Assembly (NCBI GenBank): GCA_002110485.1
Contig: MOWL01000068.1
Location: 310,001 to 374,000, forward strand
DNA from: Emergomyces orientalis
Lineage: Eukaryota; Ascomycota; Eurotiomycetes; Onygenales; Ajellomycetaceae
Reading direction: 5' to 3'
Length of the DNA stretch: 64,000 nt
The position numbers were made by a program, and so were the translations under genes. A model generated the notes under the pieces. It saw only the letters and a program-made list of their open reading frames with translations. It did not search any database and was not told where the DNA came from. Positions 24,222 to 37,535 of this stretch are shown here, one piece after another (the first letter of the stretch is position 1; the number at the start of each line of letters is the position of its first letter).

Positions 24222-26035
24222 TGTGGTGGTTGAGAAAATGCCAAATTATGACCTACAGTGTCGCGGGTCACAACTACGGCACTGATATCAGTATTGTGAC
24301 AACTTCAACTCAAACTCCCAAGGATGCAAGGGAATTCAGGAAGAAAAAGTGGCATTGAGGAGAACGTAGGTGATTATGCGGAGGAAGAACGAAAGCTCGA
24401 ATATGCCCGTGATAAAAGGCGCACAAAACGGGCCTTCACGCCAAGGTTGTGGTCTAAGGGCCAGATAAGATTGGCATTAGAGAGAGATGAAGGCAAAGTG
24501 GACGAAGTAAAACGTAGACATAGCGAACATGTCGAATGGGGTAAGTAAGCAGCCCTGCCTAGGAAGGAAAACCAAGTTAGGTAGATGCCATGCATGAAGC
24601 ATGATGGAACGAATCGTGAAAGAACCCTGATCAGGTATGTCCCAATCATTTAAAATACGTCAGAATGAAGAAGGCGAATTTATCAAGGGCGCCCATCAAA
24701 CATCGATTAATGGGGACCACAGACAATTATCACGGTTTCAGAATGGTAATAGTCAAGCATTGCTGTAACAGCAACCGTATCCATCCCGCTATCTCTAGTG
24801 TGCTGACAAAAACTACATCCGTTGATGGCGAAGCAATGGAAGAGGGTGAGCAACTAGTTGGGTGAGCAAGTTGAACTTTTGGGGCATGGGAAGAGGGAAA
24901 AATCCGAGCATGAAAGTAGTCGTGCTGGTTGCTCGATAATCGTCTTTAATATCCGAATTGATGGCCACTTATACAAAGCAAGATGTCATTCTCACTCCGT
25001 GAGGCGGAAGCGTACGTGACACTGGATTATCAATACACCAGGCAGCAAACGGAGTGTAAGCTGAATTTAGTGACATTGATGTTTCGATATCCCAGAATAG
25101 CCATGTAGCAGACGATGCTGCAAGACTTCAAGTGCTGCACATGTACTGCAGGGTCTATTCTTGGGCTTTCAGGCCTGGCTCATGGTGAGTGTTATCTGTT
25201 TCCATGTATCTCCCGAGCCCCTAGCATATGACGGGAGAATTTTTTCTTTTAAATGGTAAGAGTCATCTCCTAAGTGCAAAAAACAGGTCCGTGGGCAGTC
25301 AATCATTTTCTTAAACGACAGAGGATAGGAAAAATAACATATTACTATGTAACATCTGTTCTCACAGGAGCAACGGGGGGCGAGAATAGGGGTCCGTGAC
25401 ACCACTGCCTGCTGGGGCTGTTGATCCGACAACCAGGCTCAAGCCTCAGGATCCTGTCATGGCGAGCAAGACTAGTGAAAAGATGAGACAACACAGGACC
25501 TAAGTCAGGTTGTGCAAAAAAGGGATCTCAATCATTTGAAACAGCTCTTTTCGCGGGTATTACTGGTCTGTGGCGACTCTGTGAGGTGAACGAGTATACG
25601 GGAGGGAGCAGGAGAAGTCTGAGGATACCAGAGCCCGAGGACAGAAGATGAAGAAGAATAAGATGATGATGGATAAGCTGAAGGTGTTATGAAATCGAAG
25701 ATGAAACCTGGTTGTGAGTCTCACCCCCTGGAGGAGGAGGCTCAAACGATGTGAGGTTGATTTAGACAGTTTCCTGTTCAGGGCAGGGGGCTCAGAAAGG
25801 AATAGCGCGGCCTCAGCTTGGCTTGAAAAGGGAAATCCCGAGGCAAATCCATGGATGACGGGGTGTAAAATGTCAGAAAGGGAAATATACGACACACGAC
25901 ATGGGCATATATATCCAGGGGGTTGATGGATAAAAAAGGGGAGAACAGGTAAAGCTGAGGGCAGGAAAAAGGAGCTATAGTGTGCCTCTTCGCGGCGGGC
26001 AAATAGGCCCCGGCCTGCTCCCCCCCGCTGTGGTA
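24222..26035. other. Intergenic, no gene supported
   Basis: This is the left part of a 5-kb spacer. It probably includes the 5' region of the membrane-protein gene. Purine-rich sequence occurs around 25610-25690. Short open frames on both strands show no domain or splice support. Confidence 0.55.
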
Positions 26036-26082
26036 CGGCAGCCTATAGTGACATTTGGATCAAATGTTTTTTTTGGTTTTTT
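26036..26082 (+). repeat. Left terminal inverted repeat
   Basis: The left end of the TA-flanked element. It begins CGGCAGCC and runs to the T-rich GGTTTTTTA. It pairs with 27023-27069 on the opposite strand, with a few C/T differences and a one-base indel in the T-run. Confidence 0.75.
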
Positions 26083-26743
26083 ATACAAGTGTTACAATGA
26101 GCACGGATTGCCACGCATCAATCATAATAATATTGTAGTGCCTAGGAACCTCGGGTGCAGGCACCTAACCACTTGATCAAAAAGATCACACAACAATAAT
26201 AGTCATCACTATTACAGGCACCGAACTCTATATATAGTTAAATTCCCTGGGGAATGCCAGGCATGGCACACCTGTGACATGACAAATATCACATGAATGA
26301 GAATAATCTATATAACTATAGTATTGTATATGACTACTATTTATAGAGTAGATATCTAGTTTCACTAGTATATTTCTATATATCTCTACATCTTTCTAAT
26401 GTAAAAAAAGCATATATTTATTTATTTATTTATATTTTCTGTTGAAAAACAGAGAAAGAGAGAAATCAGATATTTTTTTACTATCATTTTAATCTCTATA
26501 TTTATATACTCACACACAGCATGAATGATGAATTTAATAAACAGAAATAAAAATGAAGATAATATAAATAGTATAAATTAAAATATCAGAAGTTTCATTC
26601 TACTAATTATTTTACTAATAATCACTCTTTTCAATAACTTTGACAGATTATGACAGAATACAAATTATCTGAATGAATAAATTAGATTATATTTTTTATT
26701 TCTTTTTCTTTTTCAGTGAAGTTGATTTTTTGATTTATAATTT

Positions 26744-26788
26744 GTCAGAGGCATCCATCCGCCCTGTGTCAGAGGCATCTATCCGCCC
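26744..26788 (+). repeat. 22-bp tandem duplication inside the TIR element
   Basis: Two copies of GTCAGAGGCATCYATCCGCC start at 26744 and 26768. They stand out as a GC-rich patch in an otherwise AT-rich element. They differ by one C/T change. Confidence 0.7.
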
Positions 26789-27022
26789 GGCCCGATGTTA
26801 TTCCTTTCATCTCTCAGGGCTATATAGCTCTCTGCAACGCACACATACTAGCATAGAAGAATCAAGCCAATATTACTCTCCAACATAATTTTCTATTTTT
26901 TGATTTTCTGTTTTTTATATAAATTTTTTTTTACACTAAAATATGATTTCTCTCTGCTGATAAATAACAATATAAATTTCTATTGAGACATGTCTAAATG
27001 TGGAATTAAGATTTTACATGTG

Positions 27023-27069
27023 AAAACCGAAAAAAGAACATTTGACCCAAATGTCACTATAGGCTGCCA
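27023..27069 (-). repeat. Right terminal inverted repeat
   Basis: The right end of the element, reading TGGCAGCC inward on the minus strand. It retains GGGTCAAATGTTC where the left end has GGATCAAATGTTT. Confidence 0.75.
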
Positions 27070-27071
27070 TA

Positions 27072-29275
27072 TGTGGCTTCTTTCTTAGTTTTCCCCGTAC
27101 TAAAACTGGGTGATTAGGAGCACACTTACTACTCGTGATAGCCCAGTAGGGCTAACTTCAATTCGACATGCTTCCCAAATAAACACGCCATCCATGTCCC
27201 GGACTTCCACGAATCAAAGACCGCCCGTAGTATATGCCAGATCGCTCGGAGAGTGTCTGAGAACTCGACGAGCTCGATCCTGATCCTCTGCGTCTTCTTT
27301 GAATCCAAAAGTCATACTCCTATACAGTTGATAAAGTAGCTCTTGCACACCGCACAGAGTGGATATGTTATGGAAATCCCATGAAACCCCGGCTCTAAGG
27401 GCGATCGAAATAATGGGAGATAGATAAGCCATCGACCGCCGTTGGAATTCTGTGGTGGGTTACATATTTGCACTTTTGATATGAGTGTTCTCAGAGTCTT
27501 GGTGAAATAGCCCACTACACATGCCCTGCTTTGAGGAAACGCCATCTTTCAACATGCGAAGAGGGGCTCTACTGCATCAAATATAGTGAGGGGTTGAGGC
27601 TTGGTCGAGAGTGGCGGCTTTGGCGGCTCTGATTTCTCTTTCTCTTGCCTTTCTTTTGTTTTATCGAACTATTCGTAATAGGTTTGTTTTGGGACAGCAG
27701 CAAGTAAAAGAAACACCGTAAGGATCAACAAAGGGCATTGAAAATCTCACAAAGGTGACCTAAGTTACACCCTCAACGAACTATACCGAATTTTCGCCCT
27801 TTAGGTTTAACTTCTCAGGAGAGAACGAACAAAGAATCAAAGTTTCCTACTACAGAAAAACATGTGGTAGTTAAGTGATGGAAACAAGGATCAATAATGT
27901 CCGCCCAGACTCGACAATTGTTGTAATTTGCTAGTCAGCTTACTTATTATTATTACTATTCTATTATTGTACTGTATGGATTAGGGCTCCCCATTGTTTG
28001 ATTTCGAACATATATTTTCGTTTCTATCGAATCTCAAGCATGTTTTTGTTTGTTGATACAAAAGCGATCTCTAGCTCCAAGGCCCAAACCCCTCGCTGGT
28101 TAATGATTGGACACAAGCGTCTTGGTGCCTTGGCTGATTCGACCGTTAATTTATACCCACCGTGATAGGCCGTTATCCCTGTTTGTTGATGCAGTTCGAC
28201 CAAACAGGCTCTTTACCCGCACTTCCGTGGTGAAATGGTGCCCTAGCTCCTCCACTTTACTTGGTTGACTGGTTGGATTTGCTGTCATCCTGTTGAGGAC
28301 TCGCAGTAGCTGCAGACGCAATCCAACTACAGTCAGTCTTGCCAGCGCACCCACATAGGGCACTGAACAAGGGAAAATCACATTGCTCAGAAGAAAACCA
28401 CGAGGAAAGCCGTCGTAGCAATATTTCAGTCAATCTACCCGTTCATCTAGGAGGATCGGCCCAAAACAGCTTTGTTTTGGTGGACAATTATATCCGTTTC
28501 AGCCACCATTTATCGTCCTGATAGCAACTTATTCTTATCCGACAGTGCTCAGGCCCCTCATCTACTCTCAACATCAAACAGCTACCAGCTTTTCACCTGT
28601 CCTCAATCCCTCATCCGGATCGTCGTTCATATGGGACATTCTGCTACTAGAACTAGATCCTCCCCGCACAGGCGGCATACGGGCCATATTACTTCATTCG
28701 CCGCTGGAAAACGCCTGTAAATTCTACTTCCAGTCAATCGTCCTCATAACATTAAATCGTCAACCAGGAACGTCGTCCATATCGACATACTATCACCATG
28801 TTTTCTTGGGGAGGCAGCCTTTGTAAGATCCTCTTTTCTGATTCTTTGTTCCTATCCTCTTGTTGGTTGCCCAGACCAAGGCACACTCCCACGTTCCCAT
28901 ATATCCAACCCAACAAACACGAATAATGTCGGTGCACAATATACCAATCCTGCAACCGTTCCAGTATTATTTTCTGTTCCACCCCTCAGGCTACAGCACC
29001 GTTCTGGCGAGGGACTTTATTTCCATTATCCAGCCCGCCTTGCTGTTTAATCAATTTCGTGTGGGGAGCGGCTAAACCTGCGCTTTGCCGTTAACACCTC
29101 CCCCAATTCGAAAGCCCATGCACAAAGCAGTTCATTTTTTCATCGTTGTCCATGTTAATATGCTATATGGATTATCATCGCTATTATCAATATCATCCTC
29201 CTTTCGCCCGGGCTGGTTATTGCTTCTTTTACTCTTTGCTTAGCCAGACATGGATGCGCGCATCTATATCTTTTC
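27072..29275. other. Intergenic, upstream of the 29.3-kb gene
   Basis: No gene is supported. The last kilobase is pyrimidine-rich, as is common for leaders and promoters of filamentous ascomycete genes, and probably contains the 5' UTR of the gene starting at 29276. Confidence 0.5.
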
Positions 29276-31050
29276 ATGTCTACCAGAACTAACAACCTAA
29301 CAACAGTACCTTCAATCTGTATTGATCCTACAAAAGAGAGAAACCCTCCAGCTTCCCCAACGCCTCTTGATTTCCCCGATTACTCTACCAAATCATCCGT
29401 CAAACCACTCAATGAGGGGAGTTGCGACGAAGTCTACAAACTGCTATGCTCTATTAAAAAGCCTCAAGATGTTTCCCCCGCTCACCTAGAAGCTTTGAAT
29501 CTAACTACAGAATCCAATATCCCCATATCAGAAATTATTCCGTCAGGTGTTTTGAAGACCGTACCTCCCTACCAATGGACGGATCTACCCTCAGCCACAG
29601 AAGCGCCAGGAACAGACCCGATGCCCGTTCCCGTTCTAATGAGCAACGGTTCGCCGTTTCCAAACAAGGAGAGATATAACATTCTGAAAGAGGAAATTCT
29701 CTATGATAATGATGACGCTTTTCGAGCAGTTTCGCGACTACCTCCTCTACCCGGCCGCGAGAAGATCAAGCTCACCCAGAGCCGAAAGTTTTGGGCCGGC
29801 CTTGACCATATAGCTCAATATTGGGACGCCAGTTTAGATCAATACTTTGAGCGTCCTGTAGTTGATGATCTCCCCAATGAAGAAAACGAGGCTTTGGATA
29901 AAATGCATCTCGATGACACACCAGACGCTGGAAAGCAGAGTGGTGCCGTACAGGAAGGCAAAAATGGTTACGGAGCGGAATTTCAGCCTGAGGACACGAG
30001 TAATGAAACAGCCCAAAACTCCCGTACGAAAACAATGTATAGTGGTCGAAGGACTGGTACAGGCCGTGAATGCCCAGATGAGGTACGTGAAGAAACCCTC
30101 CGTGGCCTCATGGAAATGGTTGCATGGGCATTTGGATGTCAAGCCAGCATTCCAAACCTTCCTCCTCGCCTTCAGGTGAAGGGGATGCTTTTCCCAGTCC
30201 GCCAAAATTTTGTCATTGCCCGGTCTCCCCAGGACAGGCAAGTTGCCAGGAAAGGTATACTTGAGGGCCCCATGGTTTTTGTGCAATGTAGGGGCGAAAC
30301 CTCATTCCATGATGGGAATGATCCAGCTGGGAGCAGATATATGGAGATTTGTGACCTTTTACGTGAGACTGCTGCAATGCTTCTGTTTGCACAAGAGAGG
30401 GCTAGGGAAGGCGCAACAGAAACACGGCCTGGTGATGGAAAATGGTGGACCACAAAGCCGCGATGGGGTGGAGCAGATAACCCTGGCCCGGAAACCGATA
30501 AACAAAATACTGATAAACCCAAGGAAGCTACTTCTGACCCAGACGCCCGGCCATCAAATAAAAGATCCAAATATGATAGATCTTCACTTCCGTTTAGGCG
30601 ACACGGGTCCAGTGGTTCAAAAAAACTTAGCATTGCCGAGAGATGGAAAGTCTTGCAACCCGGTCCAAGTCTATGGGACAGGAAAATGAAGTATACACAG
30701 ATTGGAAAGGACAAGGACTCACCTGTAGACGATGTAAGCCTGCTCATTCTTTCTCCCAAATCTGCCATTATACATATATATAGGCTGTCTGAACTGACGA
30801 TAATCAGATCTTCATGGTATCCTCAATCAACCACCACTTTTCAATCGTCCACCTCCGCGTCCACTCCAACTACCTCGAGTGGCTGACAACCGGTAAAGGT
30901 GACTTCCCCGACGAGTTGGGAGACAGCTCTGGAACCCCATGGCACGTTCTTCACCTCCGTCGTACCAGATGGTTTGATCTACTTAACCCAAATGATAGGT
31001 TAGAAGGATTGAACGGACTTTGGGCTCTTTTCTCCCGGCTTATGGGATAA
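29276..31050 (+). CDS. Conserved fungal protein of unknown function
   Basis: Two exons, 29276-30733 and 30808-31050, join in phase 0 to encode 566 aa. The intron has donor GTAAGC, branch CTGAC and acceptor ATCAG. The N-terminal 60 residues are Pro/Ser/Thr-rich. A middle part contains PPYQWTDLPSATEAPGTDPMP and RKFWAGLDHIAQYWDASLDQYFE. A region at about 270-400 includes a Trp/Arg-containing helix (REETLRGLMEMVAWAFGCQ). A charged, disordered linker ends in a Lys/Arg-rich patch that could act as a nuclear signal. The C-terminus encoded by exon 2 (NHHFSIVHLRVHSNYLEWL, then WHVLHLRRTRWFDLL) looks folded and conserved. I recognise no named domain. Clean splicing into a coherent C-terminus argues for a real gene. 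Confidence 0.8.
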
Positions 31051-32293
31051 GAAAGTAAAAGGAAAGAAAATTTCATCTCTCCTCGGTTATACCTAGTATG
31101 GCGGTATTGGAAACCTAGCAATGGTCATGTGTTGTTCCTTGGTGAGGAAGTAGTACTCGCGGTGGGCAACCCTATTCGGCATGTATAGATCGGGGCAGAG
31201 AATACTATTGAACATATCTGGTAGTTATATGGATATATACATAAACTAATGTGTAGTATTTTTATGAATAAAAAGTTCGAAGGCTCAAGGGAATGCCGAT
31301 CTCGTGTAGTTGCATGTCGGTATCTCTTATGTAATGACAACAAAAAAAGGACTTGGGTAGTGGAGCTAATTTTCACATTTTATGGTGGTTCTTTTTATCC
31401 TATTTTATTTATTTTACTCGTTTCAATTTTATAGTTCTTTTTTGATATTGTATTTTTTTTGTCATCGTTTTACTTCCAATAGATTGCGAGGTCAGACCAG
31501 AGGCAGTATAGGGTGTTCTTTACCATTGCTTTTGCTTTTTCAAAACATTAGTTTATTCATTTTTGTATATTTATACTTTTTACCCGTTAGTATTTATGAT
31601 GGCCGTTTAATGTATCCGAACTATTTGCATATTGCAATCTGTATTAGAATTACATATGACCCCTAGCATGATAAATAGTAACGACTGCGTCTGCATACTT
31701 TCTGTTCTGGTTCATCTGCAAAGCTGGTAGCATGGAGTTAAAATTGTACAGTACGAAGCAATTGGTTCATTCTAGGCAACGGATTTGCGTATCTACCTAG
31801 GTAATCAAACAACAGGCTGGGAGTCAGATATCAGTGACACTGTAGAGAGATTGCAGACTTCCCTCCTCTAGCCGGACGGCGCTCAGTGTCCTTTGCGGCA
31901 ATATTCAATTTAAGTTCTTAACGACCCTCTAGACTCATGTTCTCACCTGATCCTTTATTTCCACATGTCTCCAGCCCGCCACTGGTCTACAACCATAAAG
32001 TTCCTCCTTAGCCTACTATTTATCTTCGCACTGGAGGGACAAGACATTTGATATGTTGCGGATGCCGTGTGGAGTTGCCGTAGTCTGGAAGTGGATGTGG
32101 GGACGAAATTCGGCATTGCATCAGTGTGTAGCCGCAAGTGACTACCAGGCCCTTACTTTTGTCCCGTGCTCGTACAGCTACGTGGTAAGGTTGAAGCTGG
32201 GGTACAAATACCACCCAGAGCTACCTAGGCGTGGCTCCTAGTGCAAAAGGACGAAGAGGGATTGAGAAGGGAATACAAACTGCACCAGACACG
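31051..32293. other. Intergenic
   Basis: AT-rich downstream of the 29.3-kb gene, with T-rich runs at about 31380-31460. Two ACCTAGG palindromic motifs occur at about 31795 and 32222. The right end is presumably the promoter of the monooxygenase gene. No gene is supported. Confidence 0.5.
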
Positions 32294-34389
32294 ATGGCCC
32301 AACAGGTCGATGTGTTGATATGTGGGAGCGGTTCTGCAGGGCTGTCCAGTGCCATCTGGCTCGCTCGATATGGCATTTCATACAAGATCCTGGAGCGGCG
32401 TCCTGGACGGTTGGTAAATGGCCAGGCCGACGGAGTACAGTGCCGCACCGTGGAGCTTTTTGATAGTTTTGGCATTGCTGAGGCCCTTCTCAAGGAGGCA
32501 TATCATGTGCTGGAGGTTGCATTCTGGTCTGCGGATCCGGGAAGAGATGGCGATGGCATCAAGAGAATGCATTATTCCCCTGACAAGGAGACATCATGGA
32601 GTCATCAGCCGCATGTTATCCTCAATCAAGCGCGGATGAATGATATTATGATCGATGAGTTGGGGCGGCTAGGAAGTGAAACAATCCAATATAACTGTGA
32701 GGTCAAAGGGGTCGAGGTTGATAGTGCCACCAAGGATGACCCTGATGCGTATCCGGTTAAGGTACTGGCGACGTTGGAGAATGGTGCAGAAGAGTTATTT
32801 CATGCGAAATATGCGCTGGTAAGTTTTCCACACATCTTCTATGTTCGGCCGTTGAGGCTTATTTCGTTTTCACTTATATCCTAACGCATGCAAGGGTACA
32901 AGGCCTGTGACGGAGCTCACAGTATCGTTCGCAAATCCATAGGGTTTAAAATGGTTGGTGATAGCAGCGATGCGCTATGGGGAGTGATGGATGTATATCC
33001 GCGAACCGATTTCCCGGACATACGCAAAAAGGCTATTTTGAACTCCGCCGTAGGAAATTTGATGATAGTCCCTCGCGAGGGCGAATCACTTGTCCGATTC
33101 TATATTGAGCTACCCCATGGCACAGTGATGAGCAACGTCATGTTTGAGACGTTGAAGGGGCGAGCATGCCAGATATTCAAACCATATACCCTGGAAATTG
33201 CAGAAACAATCTGGTGGTCAGCATATTCCATCGGACAACGGCAGGCCAACTTTTTCGCTAAAGATTATCGTGTCTTCTTGACCGGCGACGCCTGTCATAC
33301 ACATTCTCCGAAGGCTGGCCAGGGAATGAATGTTAGTCTACAGGATGGCTACAATATTGGCTGGAAGCTGGGAACCGTCCTCAACCACCAGGCATCCTCG
33401 GATTTGTTAAAGACATATGTGTCTGAGCGGGAAAAGACTGCCACTGATCTTATTGAGTTTGACAGATATTTTACTAAACTATTTTCTACGACATACCGGC
33501 GGGAGCATGGCATCACAGCAGACCATTTCCAAGAGCAGTTCGTCAAGGCGGGCCGTTATACTGCAGGACAGGCAATTAAATATGAACAGTCTATTATAAT
33601 ATCGCCAAGCCTGCATGGTAAAAATCTGGCACAGAATTTGGATATCGGGATGCGATTTCCCAGCACCCAAGTGGTGCGATTCAGTGACGCTCGGCCATTA
33701 CAGCTCGTAAAAGCTCTGCCAGCAGACTGTCGATGGCACGTTGTTATATTTGCCGGAGATATTAGGGAAATTGCCTCTGCAAGGAGGCTAAACAGAGTGA
33801 GAACCACCCCCTTTTACTCTGCAGTGCAACCTTATAAGTATTTAGGACTAAAGTGGACAGGTTGCCACCGCTCTTGATGATATTGTTCGCGAATTTACTC
33901 GAGATTCGTGCGATCCAGATTCCCTTATCGATCCAGTTCTCCTTCTCTTCGGCAAACGTAAAGAAGTTGAGCAAGAACAAATACCAAAGTTTTTCTCTCC
34001 CGTTACAGGTAAATGGAGGATGATATGTGAGCGCATTTGCACACCCAGCTCCCCGGAGGAGATTTGGATTTCCATTTTTCTAATATACATTGCTCCTAAT
34101 ATTATAAATGGCATAGGCCTTCACAAAACATTTGTTGATGATGAAAGCTACAATTCCGGGCATGGACATGCCTACGAATTCTATGGTGTTGATACCAATC
34201 GTGGCGCCATGGTAATCGTGCGACCAGATCAATGTGAGTTGGAAACTGCAACTAATCACTCGACAATGTGTGAGATTATGATTTACTAACAACCATTTAG
34301 ATGTCGCCAAAGTCACTCACTTAGAAGATTTCGACGGCGTTCACGAATTTTTCCGTGGATTTCTTTTTCCTGGAGTTTCAGCAGCTTAG
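32294..34389 (+). CDS. FAD-dependent phenol 2-monooxygenase-like protein
   Basis: Five exons, 32294-32818, 32903-33796, 33861-34026, 34117-34233 and 34301-34389, give 596 aa. The first ATG in frame is at 32294; an open frame continues upstream but only from a GTG. A Rossmann FAD site GSGSAG lies at residues 11-16, the DG motif CDGAHS at about 177-182, and the flavin-ribityl GD motif GDACHTHSPKAGQGMN at about 303. The C-terminal part (from about 430) is the thioredoxin-like domain of phenol hydroxylases and ends with HKTFVDDESYNSGHGHAYEF and MVIVRPDQYVAK. Such enzymes ortho-hydroxylate phenolic substrates using NADPH and O2, in catabolism or secondary metabolism. No other catabolic or biosynthetic gene lies nearby, so the substrate is open. 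No frame break was found. Confidence 0.9.
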
Positions 34390-35125
34390 AGGTTGAGATT
34401 GATGTTGAAGATTCATATGGGCGTATGAATACAACGAACCTACATCCGGATCACGAGTAACAAATATGGAAGTTTTTAACTTCCGTCAAGCCGTTGTTAT
34501 GTGACTCTGGATGCCAATCGTGCCTGACTCCCCTGGGCTAAAATCATTGACTTGTAATTAATGTATAGAAGCCTTCTCTTCTGAGCAAAAAAATGCGACG
34601 ATTCAAATAAGGCCATTGTACAGGTATGTCGTGGTGTCTTTTTAACTTAATACCCCTGGACGCTCCATCAACATGGAAAAGTAGGAAAATATCTTATTAT
34701 GCCCTTGGGAATATATCAAGCCTTTATATATCGAATAGCAGCAACATGCTACTGGAAAGTTCCACAAAATATGTACCTATAAATTGTTTTCTTTTGATAA
34801 TGGTCCCAGGCCTTGGTTTGTCATGGGTGGTCAGTTGTGCCTGCCCTCAGTCTCCCTTTTTCGCGCTGACTCCAAACAAATAGTATGATAGACCTGGGAA
34901 CAAAAGTCGTTAGGTACATTATACACTGGTTGCCTGAGTTATCAAAAAATCCTTATTTGTGCATCTTGAGCAACGTTGAGGTGGTCCATGCAAGAGATGA
35001 TCATTGAATGATGTATACTTTTTATTTTCTTCGCAGATTTATATATAATTGAAGAACAAAACCCGGATCAGTCTGCCATCAAATAGTGTGCCAAAAATAT
35101 ATATATATGTATATATTATATCAAC

Positions 35126-35147
35126 TCGACAGATATTTATCTGTCGA
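35126..35147. repeat. 10-bp-stem inverted repeat
   Basis: TCGACAGATA, a 2-nt TT loop, then TATCTGTCGA form a perfect stem next to an AT microsatellite. No role can be assigned. Confidence 0.6.
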
Positions 35148-37535
35148 TTTAGGAGAGAAGTAAGAAGTTACTGCATTAATCAAGCACCCAAAGTCGCCCC
35201 CTGATTAAACATCTCAATCAGGATATACGCATAGCGATGAGAAGCTTGTCATGCCACTGAGATATTAGCTTATCTGCTGTTGGTGAGCCTCCTCTTGGGA
35301 TATCTGGCCCCCCTGGATTATACAGGGATCATTCTGCCCCAGTGGTTTTCAAGCACCAGCTTCATGTCAACAAGTTTCCCTCAGTTTGTTTGAGACTGTC
35401 TTCAATTTGTCACGGACTTTAGGCTATTATCAACATCTTGTGACCACCTTAGCGTGGGATCAAGGTCCTGTCTATTGACTCAAACACTGGACAGTGGAGC
35501 AACCTATGCTATTTCGACCTACGAACAGCGCACAAAGGACATAGGTTTTGCAAGATTCTCAAGACTACAGATTGCAGTCTACAGATTTACTTCAATAATG
35601 GGTGGATTTCCAGCACGAAATGGTGAATAGCGGTAGTGGTTTGTAGAGGCCCAATTTTATGTTATGTTACAATCTTGGTCCCAGCAACCAGAATGGTGGA
35701 CACACCTCTACTACAGGCAAGGGAAAGTCGATTTTTGGTATTTTGCTTTCTCAGAGTGATACCTCCAATTACATTGCCTTTCGAGCTTTTGACGATACAT
35801 TATCATTGGAGCTGCTGGTCCTGCTCCCAGTATTTAATATTGCCAAATCAGGTAACGCAATGCAATCCAATTAAGGATTTCAAGCCCAGTTTTGTCCCCT
35901 CACAACCTTCGCGGTCAAATCGTTGAGCTCACCGACCTTTGATCTGAATTGAGGGCGCTCTCTAATTGGTGCGGGAAGGGATATGGCTACCCAATCAATA
36001 ACTTGAAGTCTGTGCCATTTGATCTTCGAACAGTTAAATAAAGGACAAGATTGAAAGAAAGTCAGTCAGCAATGAAACTTGACCCGCCCTTGTGCGCCAC
36101 CACCCAAACCCAACCAGCCAATGCGAGGTGTATCCGAGTTTCACCCCCACCGACGTTTGCGGGCTGATGCTAAGTGGCCCAGATCTGACTGGTGATGTTT
36201 AACCTTTCGCCTCCGATTGAAGTCAGGGGCAAAGGGGCGGGCGTTTTGTCCCAGACAGGAAAAGACGCGATTAAAGCTGTACTGCATATTCGCCTCGATC
36301 CAACAATGATGAAGAAGCAATCAAATAATAGTTAAGACTTCCATCGTTGATTGGAAACTCTATCATATTGATCTTCTGCGAAAGATTTGTGAAATGATCG
36401 CCAGAAACTGTAAAAGTGAGCGGAGCAGCCAGAGCATAAATGCTGTACACAAGACTAGTCACATTTTCATTTTTTTCTCCGTCCCTTCGGTTTCACTTTC
36501 TCTTGTTGCCCATAGGTCCAGGGTACGATTTTCTAAGTGGGCGGCTCGGCCCATAGTTGGTTCAAACATAAAAGCATGGAACACAGGGCATTCGCGAAGT
36601 ACGATGGATGGTCTGCATCACAACCCCGCAAAACCAGTCCCAGGCTGTACCGCTCGTTTCTTTTTCCCTAAGGGTTGGATCTACATATTTATATTCGAAA
36701 AGAAAACATTGTCATTGAATTGATCCAAGAATATCATTTTTCTAAATCCGCTTAATCACAAAATCCTCACTCACACTCCCAATTATCATAATTATAAGAG
36801 AGTTCATATGATGCCTAGCGTATCATTGTGGATGCCCAAAGCCATACCTGGAGCGGTCAGTGCACCCACACAACTTAGCTGACAAAGAAGCTTCAGCCAT
36901 TGCCATTTATTATTCCTCTCACAAGAATATAAGTAAGGAATGCTAAAACGCACATGATGATACGGTGGCTTTTAATCTGTGGAATCAAAGAATAGTAAGG
37001 GAAAATATACATCATACGTTCTGGGTAAACCATTATTATGATTATTGCTCCCAGAGCGCCCCTCAGCAAAAAAAAGAACCAGGAGGAGAATAATAAGGTT
37101 AACCTAGAAAGCTACCATACCATGGCCTTGGGTACAATGAGGTTGGATAACAGCAAATGATTGGCCCCAGGCCAAGGAATAAGATACTGCCCAGCTGCTC
37201 GGGAATCTCTAATTCAAGGTTTGACAATCGTTTGAGGTTGTTAATGATTCTTGTCGGCAGGGTCGGTTTTTCATAAAATATCATATTTCAGCGGTTAGAA
37301 AAGGCTCTCGTTAGAAAAAGCAATTGCGCACCCCCTTGGAGGGGCATGAGGAATATAAGTAATAATAAGTGTATTGAAAGGCATACCGCAACCGTAATAC
37401 CAACTCGCATACGAGAGATACGTTGTAAACATACATGCGATCCCTTAGGATTGACGTTTCCCCCCTTCAGGACGTGACATGATTTGCACCGTTCCTGTAT
37501 TGGTAACCGAAGAGGCTGAAAGTATGAAGGGGAAA

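Larger units (their letters stand above)
26036..27069. mobile_element. TIR element with TA duplication, decayed
   Basis: The 1,034-bp segment is bounded by terminal inverted repeats of about 45 bp. Both ends read inward as YGGCAGCCTATAGTGACATTT and continue with TGGRTCAAATGTT and a T-rich stretch. It is flanked by TA on both sides (26034-26035 and 27070-27071), the target duplication typical of Tc1/mariner/pogo elements. Differences between the two ends are mostly C/T. The interior is very AT-rich, has no transposase-like frame, and contains a duplicated GTCAGAGGCATC unit (26744 and 26768). It is either a non-autonomous, MITE-like element or an internally deleted, heavily mutated copy. Superfamily assignment rests only on the TA duplication and the inverted repeats. 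Confidence 0.75.

Noticed and set aside
32231..32293. N-terminal extension of the monooxygenase
   Set aside because: The extended frame has only a GTG start; the ATG at 32294 sits at the usual distance before the FAD-binding GSGSAG.
32294..34389. Part of a secondary-metabolite gene cluster
   Set aside because: No backbone synthase, transporter or other tailoring enzyme lies within reach on either side.
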